Assembly (NCBI RefSeq): GCF_002165625.1
Contig: NZ_NGNS01000001.1
Span: 124,001 to 188,000, forward strand
Origin: Neiella marina
GTDB lineage: Bacteria; Pseudomonadota; Gammaproteobacteria; Enterobacterales; Neiellaceae
Direction of reading: 5' to 3'
DNA length: 64,000 nucleotides
Part shown: positions 17,216 to 27,388 of the stretch, piece after piece
Numbering within the stretch: the stretch's first letter is position 1
Layout of the letters: each line of letters starts with the position of its first letter
Program-made: the position numbers and the translations under genes
Notes under the pieces: model-generated
Told to the model about the DNA's origin: nothing
Seen by the model: only the letters and a program-made list of their open reading frames with translations
The model's database searches: none

Positions 17216-18259
17216 ATGTCTCAGTTGATTCGTTGTGCCGTGATTGGAGCCAGCGGTTATACCGGCGTGGAGCTAGCAGCATTGATTGCTCGCCACCCGC
17301 AATTAGAGCTTGGAAAAGTATATGTTTCCGCAGCCTCCGTCGATGGCGGCAAACAGCTTAGTCAACTGCATGGCCGCTTCCTGGGATTGCTTGATTTGCC
17401 GGTAACGCCACTTACCGATGACGAATTGGCGCAAGTTGGCAAGCAGCATGACTTGGTGTTCTTAGCCACTGAACATCAAGTTTCAACTCAACTTGCTCCG
17501 ACCTTTTTGGCTCAAGGCGCCGTAGTGATGGACTTATCCGGCGGCTTCCGCTTTGCTGATGCAGAGGTTTATCCGAAGTTCTATGGTTTTGAGCACGAGC
17601 AACCTGAATTGCTCAAAAAGGCTGTTTATGGTCTTGCTGAATGGAACGCCGAAGCGGTGAAAACTGCTGATTTGGTTGCCGTTCCCGGCTGTTACCCAAC
17701 GGCATCATTAACCGCATTAAAACCCCTGCGAGAAGCTGGCTTATTGGATGATGTTCAATATCCGGTGATCAATGCCGTTTCTGGTGTCTCAGGTGCTGGC
17801 CGCAAAGCCAGCATGACCAACAGCTTTTGCGAAGTTAGCTTGCACCCGTATGGTGTATTAGGTCATCGTCATCAACCAGAAATCAGCGACCAACTCGGCC
17901 GCGACGTTATCTTTACCCCACATTTAGGCAATTTCCCACGCGGTATTGTTGCCACGGTGACAGTTAAATTGGCTCCAGGAGTCACTGCTGAACAAGTCAG
18001 TCAGGCCTATCACAACGCTTATGACAGCAGCACTTGCGTTCGCTTGTACGACGCAATGAATCAAACCCCAAGCATCAAGAATGTAGTCAACACCTGCCAT
18101 GTCGATATCGGCTGGAAGGTCGATGAAGCAAATGGTCACGCCGTGTTGATTGCTGCCGAAGATAACTTGCTCAAAGGCGCTGCTGGCCAAGCCATCCAAT
18201 GTGCCAATCTGCGCTTTGGTTTAATTGATTTCCCATTTGAAGCAGGAGCCGCACTGTGA
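17216..18259 (+). CDS. argC: N-acetyl-gamma-glutamyl-phosphate reductase
   Basis: A 347-aa NADPH-dependent reductase, third step of arginine synthesis. It has the nucleotide-binding start [15 protein letters not shown] and the catalytic Cys159 in VPGCYPTAS, with the conserved HRHQPEI region. GGAAAAAG lies just before the ATG. It heads the argCBFGH(A) operon, overlapping argB by 4 nt. Confidence 0.97.
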   Translation: MSQLIRCAVIGASGYTGVELAALIARHPQLELGKVYVSAASVDGGKQLSQLHGRFLGLLDLPVTPLTDDELAQVGKQHDLVFLATEHQVSTQLAPTFLAQGAVVMDLSGGFRFADAEVYPKFYGFEHEQPELLKKAVYGLAEWNAEAVKTADLVAVPGCYPTASLTALKPLREAGLLDDVQYPVINAVSGVSGAGRKASMTNSFCEVSLHPYGVLGHRHQPEISDQLGRDVIFTPHLGNFPRGIVATVTVKLAPGVTAEQVSQAYHNAYDSSTCVRLYDAMNQTPSIKNVVNTCHVDIGWKVDEANGHAVLIAAEDNLLKGAAGQAIQCANLRFGLIDFPFEAGAAL

Positions 18260-19026
18260 GTTTAGTGGTCATCAAACTTGGTGGCGCAGTGATGGAGCAA
18301 GCCGAGCCTGCGCTAAAGCTCTTCCGTACGGTTGCCGATCTGCAAGCCAAAGGCCATCAGGTGGTATTGGTGCACGGTGGCGGTATTTTTGTTGAGCAAC
18401 AAATGCAGGCTCAGCAATTAGTGAGCGACAAGCTCGACGGCCTGCGCGTGACGCCTGATGAACACATGCCGGTTGTGGTCGGCGCGCTTGCCGGTTACGC
18501 CAACAAATTATTAGTCTCTTATGCCAAGCAAAGTGGCGTTGATGCTTGTGGCATTAGTCTCGCCGATGGCGGCATTACCACAGCAACCGTGCTCAATCCT
18601 AAGTTAGGTGCCGTAGGCACATGTCAAGCAGCTGATCCGGCCTTGGTTCAAGCGCTGCTCTCTGCTGGCAAAGTGCCAGTCATTTCATCCATTGCGATGT
18701 CAGCCGAAGGCCGTTTGCTGAACGTCAACGGTGACGACGCGGCAACCGTGATTGCCCAGTTACTAAGCGCCGATTTAGTGCTACTTTCTGATGTGGATGG
18801 TGTGCTAGATGGCAACAAACAACTGATTCCACAACTGGATGAAGCAGGCATTGAACAATTAATTGCCGATGGTGTGATAACCGATGGCATGATCCCAAAA
18901 ACCAAAGCAGCATTGGCAACAGCGCGATCTCTATCGCGCCCGATTGCCGTTGCCAACTGGCGTTATCCGGAGCGACTGGCAGGCCTATTACAAGGCGAAC
19001 CGGTCGGCACCCGTATTCTGCCCTGA
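18256..19026 (+). CDS. argB: Acetylglutamate kinase
   Basis: A 256-aa kinase that phosphorylates N-acetylglutamate. The amino acid kinase fold is clear from [25 protein letters not shown], the LNVNGDDAA segment and [12 protein letters not shown]. It is the short type without the N-terminal helix linked to arginine feedback, so pathway feedback probably acts on the ArgA-like domain of ArgH(A). It starts at GTG 18256, overlapping the argC stop, which fits translational coupling. Confidence 0.96.
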   Translation: MSLVVIKLGGAVMEQAEPALKLFRTVADLQAKGHQVVLVHGGGIFVEQQMQAQQLVSDKLDGLRVTPDEHMPVVVGALAGYANKLLVSYAKQSGVDACGISLADGGITTATVLNPKLGAVGTCQAADPALVQALLSAGKVPVISSIAMSAEGRLLNVNGDDAATVIAQLLSADLVLLSDVDGVLDGNKQLIPQLDEAGIEQLIADGVITDGMIPKTKAALATARSLSRPIAVANWRYPERLAGLLQGEPVGTRILP

Positions 19027-19068
19027 TTAACCGACAAACCGTCAGACAGCGACACATCGAGATAAATT

Positions 19069-19983
19069 ATGACGTTTGAACATTTACTAACGGTCAAGGA
19101 TCTGGATAAAGCGACCATCGAACAGCTGATCGCCCAAGCCATCGACCTTAAGCAAAATCCGCAAAAATATCAGCAGGCGTTGGCCGGCAAAAGCATTGCA
19201 ACCATCTTCGAAAAACCGTCGCTGCGAACTCGCGTGAGCTTTGATGTTGGCATCCAAAAACTGGGTGGCCACGCGGTTTACCTCGATCAGCAAAATGGCG
19301 CATTGGGCAAACGCGAAAGCGTCAAAGACTTCGCCATGAATCTGTCATGCTGGGTCGATGGCATTGTCGCGCGGGTATTCAGTCAAAAAACGCTGGAAGA
19401 GCTAGCCGAATACGGCTCAGTGCCAGTGATTAACTCATTGTCAGATTTGTATCACCCCTGTCAGGCATTAGCCGATTTCCAAGCACTTACTGAGCAGTTT
19501 GGCAGTGTTGAAGGTAAAACGCTGGCCTATGTTGGCGATGGTAACAACGTCACTCACTCTCTGATGCTGACCGCAGCCATTCTGGGCTGCAACATGGTCG
19601 TGGTGACACCGCCGGGCCATAGCGTGGATGGCCAGGTTGTGGTTGATACTCAAGAACTTTGTGCTAAATCAGGTGCCAAACTGGTGATTAGCAATGACAT
19701 CAACGATCTGAAAGGCGTTGATGCAATTTATGCCGATACTTGGATTTCAATGGGCGACGAAACTCCATTTGAAGTCATTGCCGAGAAATTCATGCCGTAT
19801 CAGGTCAATAAGCAACTGATGGCAATGAGCGGCGCACAGTACTTTATGCACTGTCAACCAGCGCATCGGGAACAAGAAGTGACTTCCGATGTATTGGATG
19901 GCAAACAATCAATCATCATGCAACAGGCCGAAAACCGCATGCACGCGCAGAACGCCGTGATGCTGGCACTGTTACAGAAATAA
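19069..19983 (+). CDS. argF: Ornithine carbamoyltransferase
   Basis: A 304-aa enzyme that makes citrulline from ornithine and carbamoyl phosphate. The carbamoyl-phosphate loop reads FEKPSLRTRVSFDVG (SLRTR instead of the common STRTR), followed by DLYHPCQALADFQ. The HCLP motif of the family reads HCQPAHRE. These variants do not remove catalytic residues. GAGA lies 7 nt before the ATG, and the gene follows argB by 42 nt. Confidence 0.95.
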   Translation: MTFEHLLTVKDLDKATIEQLIAQAIDLKQNPQKYQQALAGKSIATIFEKPSLRTRVSFDVGIQKLGGHAVYLDQQNGALGKRESVKDFAMNLSCWVDGIVARVFSQKTLEELAEYGSVPVINSLSDLYHPCQALADFQALTEQFGSVEGKTLAYVGDGNNVTHSLMLTAAILGCNMVVVTPPGHSVDGQVVVDTQELCAKSGAKLVISNDINDLKGVDAIYADTWISMGDETPFEVIAEKFMPYQVNKQLMAMSGAQYFMHCQPAHREQEVTSDVLDGKQSIIMQQAENRMHAQNAVMLALLQK

Positions 19984-20016
19984 GTGAACTAAATAAGAAT
20001 TTTGGAGCGCGAGATA

Positions 20017-21231
20017 ATGAGCGAAACAATTAAAAAAGTCGTGTTGGCCTACTCTGGTGGTTTGGATACTTCTGCCATCATTCCTTGGCTCAAAGAAACC
20101 TACCCAGGTTGTGAAGTTGTGGCTTTCTGTGCCGATGTTGGCCAAGGCGATGAAGAGCTAGAGGGCTTGGAAGAAAAGGCTTTGGCCTCCGGTGCAACCG
20201 AGTGCCACATTGTCGATCTGAAAGAAGAATTCGCGGCAGACTATATCTACCCAACGCTGAAGACAGGCGCTATCTACGAAGGTACTTATCTGCTGGGTAC
20301 TTCGATGGCACGCCCAGTGATTGCCAAAGCCCACGTTGAAGTGGCGCGTAAAGTTGGCGCTGATGCGGTTTGTCACGGTTGTACCGGTAAAGGTAATGAC
20401 CAAATCCGTTTCGAAGGTTGCTTCGCTGCTCTCGCCCCAGATCTGAAAGTGATTGCGCCGTGGCGTGAGTGGACCATGGAATCTCGTGAAGACTTGCTGG
20501 CTTACCTCGCAGAGCGCAACATTCCTTGTTCTGCCAGCCTGACCAAGATCTACAGCCGTGATGCCAACGCGTGGCATATCTCAACCGAAGGTGGCGAGCT
20601 GGAAGAAACTTGGAATGAGCCTTCTGAGCAAGCTTGGGTGTGGACTAAGTCGCCAGAGCAAGCGCCAAATGAAGCTGAATACCTGACCCTGAAAGTTGAA
20701 AACGGTGAAGTAGTTGCCCTTAATGGCGAAGCACTCAGCCCGTATCAAATGGTTGTGAAACTGAACGCGATTGCTGCCGAGCATGGCGTTGGTCGCGTTG
20801 ATATCGTTGAGAACCGTTTGGTGGGCATGAAGTCTCGTGGTTGCTACGAAACGCCGGGCGGAACCGTCATCATCGCAGCTCTGGAAGCAATTCGTGAGTT
20901 GGTCATGGACAAGCGCTCACGCGAATGGCTGCACACCGTTGGTGAGCAGTTCGCCCACTTGGTGTATGACGGTCGTTGGTTCACGCCGCTGAAAGATTCT
21001 CTGTTGGGTGCTGCTGATGCTTACAGTGCTGATATGAACGGTGAAGTGGTCCTGAAGCTTTACAAAGGTTCAGTAACAGCAACTCAGAAACGTTCGCCAA
21101 ACAGCCTGTACTCTGAAGAGTTCGCTACTTTTGGTGCTGACGATGTTTACGACCAAAAACATGCTGAAGGTTTCATCCGCTTGTATACACTATCAAGCCG
21201 GATTAAAGCGCTGAAAGATCAGGAGAAGTAA
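20017..21231 (+). CDS. argG: Argininosuccinate synthase
   Basis: A 404-aa ATP-dependent ligase joining citrulline and aspartate. The ATP loop [29 protein letters not shown] and [15 protein letters not shown] are all intact. ATG 20017 is chosen because the longer frame begins at a TTG that is itself part of the ribosome site (TTGGAG). It lies two bases upstream of argH, so both are surely in one operon. Confidence 0.97.
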   Translation: MSETIKKVVLAYSGGLDTSAIIPWLKETYPGCEVVAFCADVGQGDEELEGLEEKALASGATECHIVDLKEEFAADYIYPTLKTGAIYEGTYLLGTSMARPVIAKAHVEVARKVGADAVCHGCTGKGNDQIRFEGCFAALAPDLKVIAPWREWTMESREDLLAYLAERNIPCSASLTKIYSRDANAWHISTEGGELEETWNEPSEQAWVWTKSPEQAPNEAEYLTLKVENGEVVALNGEALSPYQMVVKLNAIAAEHGVGRVDIVENRLVGMKSRGCYETPGGTVIIAALEAIRELVMDKRSREWLHTVGEQFAHLVYDGRWFTPLKDSLLGAADAYSADMNGEVVLKLYKGSVTATQKRSPNSLYSEEFATFGADDVYDQKHAEGFIRLYTLSSRIKALKDQEK

Positions 21232-21233
21232 TC

Positions 21234-23153
21234 ATGGCGTTATGGGGTGGACGTTTTTCACAAGGCAGTGACGTACGATTCAAAGCATTTAATGATTCGT
21301 TGCCGTTCGATTACCGTCTGGCGGAACAGGATATTGTTGGCTCTGTGGCTTGGTCGCAGGCGTTGCAAAAGGCAGGCGTGCTGACTGTTGAAGAGCAGCA
21401 GAACTTACAACAAGCACTTGAGCAGTTGTTGCTGGAAGTGCAGCAAGATCCGAATCAAATCCTCCAGTCGGATGCGGAAGACATTCATTCCTGGGTCGAA
21501 GGCAAGTTGATCGACAAGGTCGGTGATTTGGGCAAAAAGCTCCACACTGGCCGTAGCCGTAATGATCAGGTTGCCACCGATCTCAAGCTGTGGTGCAAAG
21601 AGCAAGGCGAAGAAATCTACGCCGCATTGGTCAAGCTGCAAGAAGCGCTGGTTAACTTAGCTGCTCGTGAGCAATCCACGGTATTGCCAGGTTACACCCA
21701 CTTACAGCGCGCTCAGCCACTGACCTTTGGTCACTGGTGTTTGGCTTATGTCGAGATGTTCGATCGTGACTTGAGCCGAGTGAAAGACGCGCTGCATCGA
21801 ATGGACCGCTGCCCGCTGGGCTCTGGCGCTCTGGCCGGTACTGCCTACCCGATTGACCGTGACGAACTGGCGCAATCTTTGGGCTTCCGTTCAGCGACTT
21901 TAAACAGCCTGGATGCTGTGTCCGATCGTGACCACGTGCTGGAGCTGCTGTTCTCTGCTAGCACTTCGATGCTGCACTTATCACGCATGGCCGAGGATCT
22001 AATTTTCTACAACTCAGGTGAAGCTGGCTTCATTGAGTTGGACGATGCAGTGACTTCGGGCTCATCGCTGATGCCACAAAAGAAGAATCCCGATGCGCTG
22101 GAATTGATCCGCGGTAAAACCGGTCGGGTTATTGGCTCTTTGAGTGCCTTGATGGTCACCATCAAAGCCCTGCCAATGGCCTACAACAAAGACATGCAGG
22201 AAGACAAAGAAGGCCTGTTTGACGCTGTTGATACTTGGCTGGCTTGTTTGGATATGGCGTCGCTGTGTTTGCAAGATCTCAAGGTTAATCAAGACGCGAC
22301 ACTAAAAGCAGCACAGCAAGGTCACTCTAACGCGACTGAACTGGCTGACTATCTGGTTGCTAAAGGCTTACCGTTCCGTGAAGCGCACCATGTGGTGGGT
22401 GAGGCGGTTGTTGCTGCCATCGAAAAGAACAAAGCATTGGAAGAATTCGAATTGGCTGATCTCAAGCAGTTCAGCGATTTGATTGATGAAGATGTGTTTG
22501 AGCATCTAACCATCGAAGCCTGCCTTGCTAAGCGTGAAGTGCTGGGTGGTACTAGCCGCGCGAGTGTTGAATCAGCCCTCAACGGTAAGAGCCAGTTTGA
22601 AACCCAGCAAGGTCAAACCAAAGGTGGAACTTCAGTCGGCCAAGTTGGTTATGCGTTGAGTCAAGTGCAGCAACGTTTGAACGCCCAGAAAGCTGAGGTG
22701 CTGAGTGTTCGAAGTGCTCGCTTGTCCGATATGGATGAAATTGATCGCATTGTTTCTCACTGGGCCAAAGAAGGCGAAACGCTGCCGCGCAGTCGTGATG
22801 ACTTGCTCCGCTCGATCCTCGACTTTGCGGTCGCAGAGATTGAACATGAGGTGGTAGGTTGTTCATCACTTTATATCTACGGTACTGGTCTCGCCGAAAT
22901 CCGCAGCCTAGGTGTCGACTACGACAAACACGGGCAAGGTCAAGGTAAAGCACTGGTCCAGTACATGATGCAACGCGCCAAAGACCTTGAGCTCAAACGT
23001 TTGATCGTACTGACGCGTGTGCCTACTTTCTTTGAAAAACTGGGCTTTAGCTATACCAGCAAAGATCAGCTACCAGAGAAAGTGATGAAGGACTGCGATA
23101 TTTGTCCGAAGAAACACGCCTGTGATGAAGTAGCGATGGAATACTTCTTGTAG
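21234..23153 (+). CDS. argH: Fused argininosuccinate lyase / N-acetylglutamate synthase, ArgH(A)
   Basis: A 639-aa two-domain enzyme, far longer than a plain lyase (about 460). Residues 1 to about 465 are argininosuccinate lyase: MALWGGRF start, [14 protein letters not shown], the catalytic-loop motif [13 protein letters not shown]. From about residue 489 to the end is a GNAT domain ([16 protein letters not shown], then the acetyl-CoA loop region [13 protein letters not shown], and [10 protein letters not shown]) like the acetyltransferase part of ArgA, without the amino-acid-kinase-like regulatory domain. The tail has [10 protein letters not shown]. One gene can thus provide both the first and last steps of arginine synthesis. 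Such fusions are known in Moritella and other marine gammaproteobacteria. AGGAGA precedes the ATG. Confidence 0.95.
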   Translation: MALWGGRFSQGSDVRFKAFNDSLPFDYRLAEQDIVGSVAWSQALQKAGVLTVEEQQNLQQALEQLLLEVQQDPNQILQSDAEDIHSWVEGKLIDKVGDLGKKLHTGRSRNDQVATDLKLWCKEQGEEIYAALVKLQEALVNLAAREQSTVLPGYTHLQRAQPLTFGHWCLAYVEMFDRDLSRVKDALHRMDRCPLGSGALAGTAYPIDRDELAQSLGFRSATLNSLDAVSDRDHVLELLFSASTSMLHLSRMAEDLIFYNSGEAGFIELDDAVTSGSSLMPQKKNPDALELIRGKTGRVIGSLSALMVTIKALPMAYNKDMQEDKEGLFDAVDTWLACLDMASLCLQDLKVNQDATLKAAQQGHSNATELADYLVAKGLPFREAHHVVGEAVVAAIEKNKALEEFELADLKQFSDLIDEDVFEHLTIEACLAKREVLGGTSRASVESALNGKSQFETQQGQTKGGTSVGQVGYALSQVQQRLNAQKAEVLSVRSARLSDMDEIDRIVSHWAKEGETLPRSRDDLLRSILDFAVAEIEHEVVGCSSLYIYGTGLAEIRSLGVDYDKHGQGQGKALVQYMMQRAKDLELKRLIVLTRVPTFFEKLGFSYTSKDQLPEKVMKDCDICPKKHACDEVAMEYFL

Positions 23154-23183
23154 CGCGATACTTATTGTAAAAATAGCTCATAC

Positions 23184-23222
23184 GTTCACCAGGCTACTTT
23201 ATGTAGTTTGGTGAACCTTGTT
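23184..23222 (+). terminator. Terminator after argH(A)
   Basis: GTTCACCA (23184-23191) pairs with TGGTGAAC (23209-23216) and an inner CTAC/GTAG (23194-23197, 23203-23206) extends it across a small bulge; CTTGTTTT follows. It ends the arg operon and may also serve the convergent AraC-type gene. Confidence 0.7.
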
Positions 23223-23231
23223 TTCATGACG

Positions 23232-24227
23232 CTAGTTAAAACGACTACGATAACTCCCCGGCGGCATACCTTTCCACGAGCTATACGCTCGAATAAATGA
23301 ATTGGCTTCATTAAACCCGAGTAAAAAAGCTATTTCAGTCAATGGCATGGTGGACTTCTCAAGGTAGTGATCGGCAAGCTCGGCTCGAACTATCTGCAAG
23401 ACCGATTGAAACGTTTCTGCTTCGGCCGTCAATTTGCGCTGTAGCGTTCGTTTGCTCATCGCCAGGCGGCCCGCCACTTGTTCCATCGCTCCCTGACCAC
23501 TTGGCAATGCTTCCAGCAATACCGCCCGGACCCGTTCGACAGTCGTGGCGTTAGCAGTCATATCAACCAGTTTTTGATTGAGTTTAGCTTCAAAAAACTC
23601 CCACATCGCAGCATTTTGAGTAAGAAATGGTTTGCGGGCATCTTCGTGTCGGAACGACATATGAACGCGTGCGCCTTGTTTTAAGCGACAGCCAAAATAG
23701 GCCTCGAAGGCTGCGATATTTTCCGGCAATTGCGGTAGCTCAATATTGATGGGCTCAATACGCTCTCGAGTCGCCAAACGCGAAAGCTCAGTAAAAAACA
23801 CCAGTTCAGTTAAGCCTAGTGTTGTTGGTAAGTTATTTGACTGACCATAACAGGAAACCCAAAGGTTGGTTTGCTTGGGGTTTGTTTTGATATCGAGAAT
23901 CATCGGGCCGATAAGTGGCTTGTAGTGGCTCAGCCGCCGCAACGCGGTATTCAAATCAGAACTACAAATAGCGGCAAAAATCGGTGCATCAAATGACTCG
24001 ACAGTCATATGCTCAGCTAACAGAAGAGGGAAATCTCGCGGTTCACAGGCTCGTTCGATGCCTGACCAAAATCGAAAATACTCATCTGCACTCAATATGA
24101 TCTTGCCGCGGTTAAACAAATCTGCCGCTAATCCAGCATTGGCCAACACCGCATTCAAATCGACCTTCATGTCATTGAGCATTAATCGCCAGGTTGGCGA
24201 AATGACAAACTTACTAGCTCTTTTCAT
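23232..24227 (-). CDS. AraC family transcriptional regulator
   Basis: A 331-aa DNA-binding regulator. The C-terminal AraC domain is clear (about residues 235-330): MSKRTLQRKLTAEAETFQSVL as the first helix-turn-helix region and TEIAFLLGFNEANSFIRAYSSWKG as the second with the family signature. The N-terminal 200 residues resemble the arabinose-binding-like domain found in OruR/ArgR-type AraC proteins, which often respond to amino acids or fatty acids. ATG 24227 is used; in-frame GTG and TTG lie directly upstream and no ribosome site helps. It starts 11 nt after the short-chain dehydrogenase stop, so the two genes are co-transcribed and it probably regulates that unit. Confidence 0.85.
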   Translation of the reverse strand: MKRASKFVISPTWRLMLNDMKVDLNAVLANAGLAADLFNRGKIILSADEYFRFWSGIERACEPRDFPLLLAEHMTVESFDAPIFAAICSSDLNTALRRLSHYKPLIGPMILDIKTNPKQTNLWVSCYGQSNNLPTTLGLTELVFFTELSRLATRERIEPINIELPQLPENIAAFEAYFGCRLKQGARVHMSFRHEDARKPFLTQNAAMWEFFEAKLNQKLVDMTANATTVERVRAVLLEALPSGQGAMEQVAGRLAMSKRTLQRKLTAEAETFQSVLQIVRAELADHYLEKSTMPLTEIAFLLGFNEANSFIRAYSSWKGMPPGSYRSRFN

Positions 24228-24237
24228 CACCAATAAT

Positions 24238-25035
24238 TCAGTTAGATTGTTTTTCCATGCTGTCGCGAGACATTTTGAGTACCATTTTTCTCGGCAAAAA
24301 TGGGATCAACCAGTTCAGCATGAAACTTAGTTTGCTTTCGTTGAAAGCAACTAACTTACCCTGCTCCATGGCACGATAACCACAATCGGCCACTGAGCTT
24401 GGGCTTCTAGCATTGTTGAATACTTCGACGCCTTCTAATCCACCAGCGGCAACAAATCCAGTGTCAACTGGGCCAGGACACAACGCGGTTACTGTCACCT
24501 GATGCTGCCGCAGTTCTTCTGCCAATGCTTGCGAGAACGAAGTCACATAGGCCTTGGTGGCATAGTAGACGGCTTGCAGCGGCCCCGGCAAAAACGACGC
24601 AGAGGAAGATACATTGAGCACTTTGCCATGCTTTCGAGACACCATGCCCTTGACGTAATAGTGAGTCAAATTGGTTAGGGTCACCATATTTACCTGCATC
24701 ATTGCCTGCTCATCGGCCAAATCACGGCTGTGGAATAGGCCATGGCCGCCAAAACCGGCATTATTGATCAAGACATCAATTGATAAACCAAGCGACTCCG
24801 TTTTAGTAAAGATACGTTCTGCAGCATCTGCATCACTCAAATCTTCGATCAATACCACGACGCGAACCTGATATTGTTTTTCGAGCTCGGTTTTCAGTGC
24901 CTTAAGCCTGTCTTTCGAACGAGCAACTAGCACCAGATCTCCGCCTTTCTGCGCATGAATGCGAGCTAGTTCAAGCCCAATACCGCCAGAGGCTCCTGTA
25001 ATTAGCGCCGTGTTGTTTGTTCTGTTGCTGACCAT
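24238..25035 (-). CDS. Short-chain dehydrogenase/reductase
   Basis: A 265-aa NAD(P)-dependent oxidoreductase of the classical SDR type. It shows the nucleotide motif TGASGGIGLELA (residues about 12-23), LINNAGFGGHG, catalytic Ser in NVSSSASFLPG and the YATKAYV active site. Arg after the first strand (VARSKDRL) favours NADP. The C-terminal segment LNWLIPFLPRKMVLKMSRDSMEK is like the DltE/YqjQ subgroup. Three ATG codons stand in tandem; AGAGGA sits 6 nt before the third, which is chosen. The substrate cannot be told. Confidence 0.85.
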   Translation of the reverse strand: MVSNRTNNTALITGASGGIGLELARIHAQKGGDLVLVARSKDRLKALKTELEKQYQVRVVVLIEDLSDADAAERIFTKTESLGLSIDVLINNAGFGGHGLFHSRDLADEQAMMQVNMVTLTNLTHYYVKGMVSRKHGKVLNVSSSASFLPGPLQAVYYATKAYVTSFSQALAEELRQHQVTVTALCPGPVDTGFVAAGGLEGVEVFNNARSPSSVADCGYRAMEQGKLVAFNESKLSFMLNWLIPFLPRKMVLKMSRDSMEKQSN

Positions 25036-25292
25036 CATCATTCCTCTTAGCTTGATTTGATGGCCTCACTTTACGCAATCCAATCACGCCACACACTGGC
25101 AGAAGATGCCATGTGACTAGCAAATGATGACAATCATTGTGCGAACGACTCAGCCCAACCCAATCGAGCATCGCGCTGGCCGCATGTGTATTCGGAAAAA
25201 TTTGATGTGATATTGAAGATGAATTAGCTACAACCAAATCAAAGAAATGAAAAGCCCCGTTTGTTGAGGTTTTTTGCATTCATCGAGTGAAA

Positions 25293-25466
25293 TTATCTGA
25301 CCGTTCGTCGTTTTTTTCTGGGGAACAACTTCATCCAAAAAGCCCCCTCAAACAGCAGCCCGAAAAGGATAAAGACAAACAATCCAGCCATACTGCCGTA
25401 GCTGTAAAAGCAAAGCGCCAAGAACAACAACACAAAGGCGACCAAATATCGGTATAGGTGTTTCAT
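25293..25466 (-). CDS. Small membrane protein, 57 aa
   Basis: An ORF below common length cut-offs, from ATG 25466 to TAA 25293. It begins MKHLYRYLVAFVLLFLAL, has one or two hydrophobic segments (about residues 8-23 and 25-45) and ends with a strongly basic tail (KLFPRKKRRTVR). A GGGA ribosome site lies 7-8 nt upstream. The positive-inside rule predicts both ends in the cytoplasm if two segments span. I do not recognise a family. It sits between two unassigned or envelope genes on the same strand. The longer antisense-frame alternative here (61 codons) is less protein-like. The rest of 25036-25292 holds only a palindrome at 25123-25138. Confidence 0.55.
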   Translation of the reverse strand: MKHLYRYLVAFVLLFLALCFYSYGSMAGLFVFILFGLLFEGAFWMKLFPRKKRRTVR

Positions 25467-25553
25467 TTGATTTCCCAGAGCTTGATGAAGAAATGTCTAC
25501 CATTGAGCTTAATGACGACGGCAGATTTTGCAATTAACTGGTAAACAAAGACT

Positions 25554-25976
25554 CTAGCGAAGAATCATCGCCATTAGAGAAATGATCGGAATCGCTACAA
25601 TCGCAGCGAGTATTGCTGTGACAATCAAACATCCACGTTTTTCACTTTGAGACAAGGAGTGAGTTTCTGGTGGGAGGACATAGCTCAACGACTGACGATA
25701 GTTGCGCCAAGCACAGTAAAAGAAGATAAACGCGCAACACCATAGGCCAAAGGTTCCACCACCGGCTACACCGGTTAGGGATTCCCAGAACAAACCCAGC
25801 AACAGAATCGGAATGGCAAGGACTACGCCTTTGCCTGTACCCCAGTTAATATGAACTTGCTCAATGGAATAACCCCATAACGAAATGCCAACTCCAACAG
25901 ATAGAATTGTTAGCCCGCCATATAAGTAAAGCTTTACTTTGTGCGGATTCTTGTACCACTTCAACTGGTTGGTCAC
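25554..25976 (-). CDS. Uncharacterised membrane protein, 140 aa
   Basis: No family recognised. It has three to four hydrophobic segments (about residues 17-36, 48-64, 70-88 and 115-138), a Gly-rich middle (LTGVAGGGTFGLWCC) and a polar linker (LPPETHSLSQSEKRG) before the last segment. GTG 25976 is the start, with AAGGAG 10 nt upstream. It lies upstream of the 57-aa protein on the same strand with an 87-nt gap, so both may form a small operon. It is divergent from the AI-2E family transporter gene. Confidence 0.6.
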   Translation of the reverse strand: MTNQLKWYKNPHKVKLYLYGGLTILSVGVGISLWGYSIEQVHINWGTGKGVVLAIPILLLGLFWESLTGVAGGGTFGLWCCAFIFFYCAWRNYRQSLSYVLPPETHSLSQSEKRGCLIVTAILAAIVAIPIISLMAMILR

Positions 25977-26222
25977 CGCTTTGACACTCCTTGTTGCTAA
26001 TATGTGGCTTCCAAGCGATTTATTGCCTTTATTGAATCAACAGCTGATTGCGACCACCTTGAATCGCATCAACATCTAGTTGCATGTTGATAAACATCGG
26101 ACAAACACTGTAACAGTAAGCAGGGTTCAATGCCTTCTTCGCCTCCCCATGTTAATCCGGTGATTAGTCATGGTCCCCGTGTTAGGCTAAGTGTCAACAC
26201 ATCAAAGCAAGGGACTGATGCG

Positions 26223-27308
26223 ATGACTCAAACCCCTTTTCGAAATCCGCGTAGTTGGCTGCTGATTGGCTTGCTGCTTGCCGCTGTTTATGTCTGCTAT
26301 CAACTCATTTTGCCTTACATCGAGCCCATTATTCTGGCGCTTATTTTCGGTATTTTGATGGCACCAATTAACCAATGGCTACAGAAGAAGCTGGGCAATC
26401 GAGCTAATTTGACCGCGGTGCTCAGTTGCATCTTGCTCACCTTGGTCATTCTGTTGCCTGCGTTCACCGTTATCGTCGCTATTGTTAGGCAGGGCATCAC
26501 CTATACCGTCGATTTGCGAAGTTGGATTGACCAAGGCGGTTTGGAGACCATGTTGGCGCATCCTTGGGTGCAAATCGTCAAAGCCAAGCTTGAGATTATT
26601 TTGCCCGATGATTTCCTGACTCCTGAAAACCTTCGGACTCAGGTAGTTGGTGTGGCCAGTGGTGCCGGTAAGGGCCTTGTCGGTATATCTACCGGCGTAC
26701 TAGGCAGCTTAAGTCACTTCCTAATGCAACTCACGCTCATGCTGTTTGCGCTGTTCTTTGTCCTTCGCGACTATGACCGTATGGTCGATTTCTTTCGTCA
26801 TGCCTTGCCGCTCTCTCGCACTCAGGAAGATGCTCTACTAGAGGAAATCGAAGCCGTCTCCAAGTCGGCTCTCCTTGGCACCATCTTAACGGCCATGACA
26901 CAAGGCATCGTCGGCGGCTTTGCCATGTGGCTGGCCGGCTTCCCCGGTCTGTTCTGGGGCACTATCATGGCATTTGCGTCATTGATTCCGGTGGTCGGAA
27001 CGGCATTAATCTGGTTGCCTGCGGCACTATTCCTGATTATCTCCGGTGATAGTGGTTGGGGTATATTTCTGATTGTCTGGGGCGTGGCAGTGGTCGGCAG
27101 CATTGATAACTTTGTTAGACCCTTGTTTATGCAAGGCGCGGGATCATTAAATACCGTGGTGATTTTCTTCTCGCTACTCGGTGGTTTGCATATGTTTGGT
27201 TTGATGGGGTTACTTTACGGGCCATTGATTGTCGCCCTGACATTGGTGTTGTTCCACCTCTACGAAACCGAGTTTCGTGACTTCTTAGATCAGCAAGACC
27301 AAACTTAG
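26223..27308 (+). CDS. AI-2E family (PerM/YdiK-type) membrane transporter
   Basis: A 361-aa inner-membrane protein with about eight hydrophobic segments, two clustered at the N-terminus (residues 14-60) and the rest after a soluble middle (about 95-190). Family segments are present, e.g. GFPGLFWGTIMAFASLIPVVGTALIW and the C-terminal GLMGLLYGPLIVALTLVLF. Despite the name, most members are not proven AI-2 exporters; some are Na+/H+ antiporters. ATG 26223 is chosen over a frame starting 31 codons earlier, because AGGGA lies about 9 nt upstream and the upstream residues are polar. Confidence 0.85.
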   Translation: MTQTPFRNPRSWLLIGLLLAAVYVCYQLILPYIEPIILALIFGILMAPINQWLQKKLGNRANLTAVLSCILLTLVILLPAFTVIVAIVRQGITYTVDLRSWIDQGGLETMLAHPWVQIVKAKLEIILPDDFLTPENLRTQVVGVASGAGKGLVGISTGVLGSLSHFLMQLTLMLFALFFVLRDYDRMVDFFRHALPLSRTQEDALLEEIEAVSKSALLGTILTAMTQGIVGGFAMWLAGFPGLFWGTIMAFASLIPVVGTALIWLPAALFLIISGDSGWGIFLIVWGVAVVGSIDNFVRPLFMQGAGSLNTVVIFFSLLGGLHMFGLMGLLYGPLIVALTLVLFHLYETEFRDFLDQQDQT

Positions 27309-27344
27309 CGTCGCTTTTCACTGGTAAGTGATCAAGCAGCAACA

Positions 27345-27371
27345 AAAAAGGCACCGACAGGTGCCTTTTTC
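27345..27371. terminator. Bidirectional terminator
   Basis: AAAAAGGCAC (27345-27354) pairs with GTGCCTTTTT (27361-27370) over the loop CGACAG. It separates the convergent AI-2E family gene and aspC. Confidence 0.92.
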
Positions 27372-27388
27372 AATGCTAACCGGATAGC

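Noticed and set aside
24971-25279. 102-codon minus-strand ORF
   Set aside because: Overlaps the start of the SDR gene in another frame, is rich in His and Gln, and has no ribosome site.
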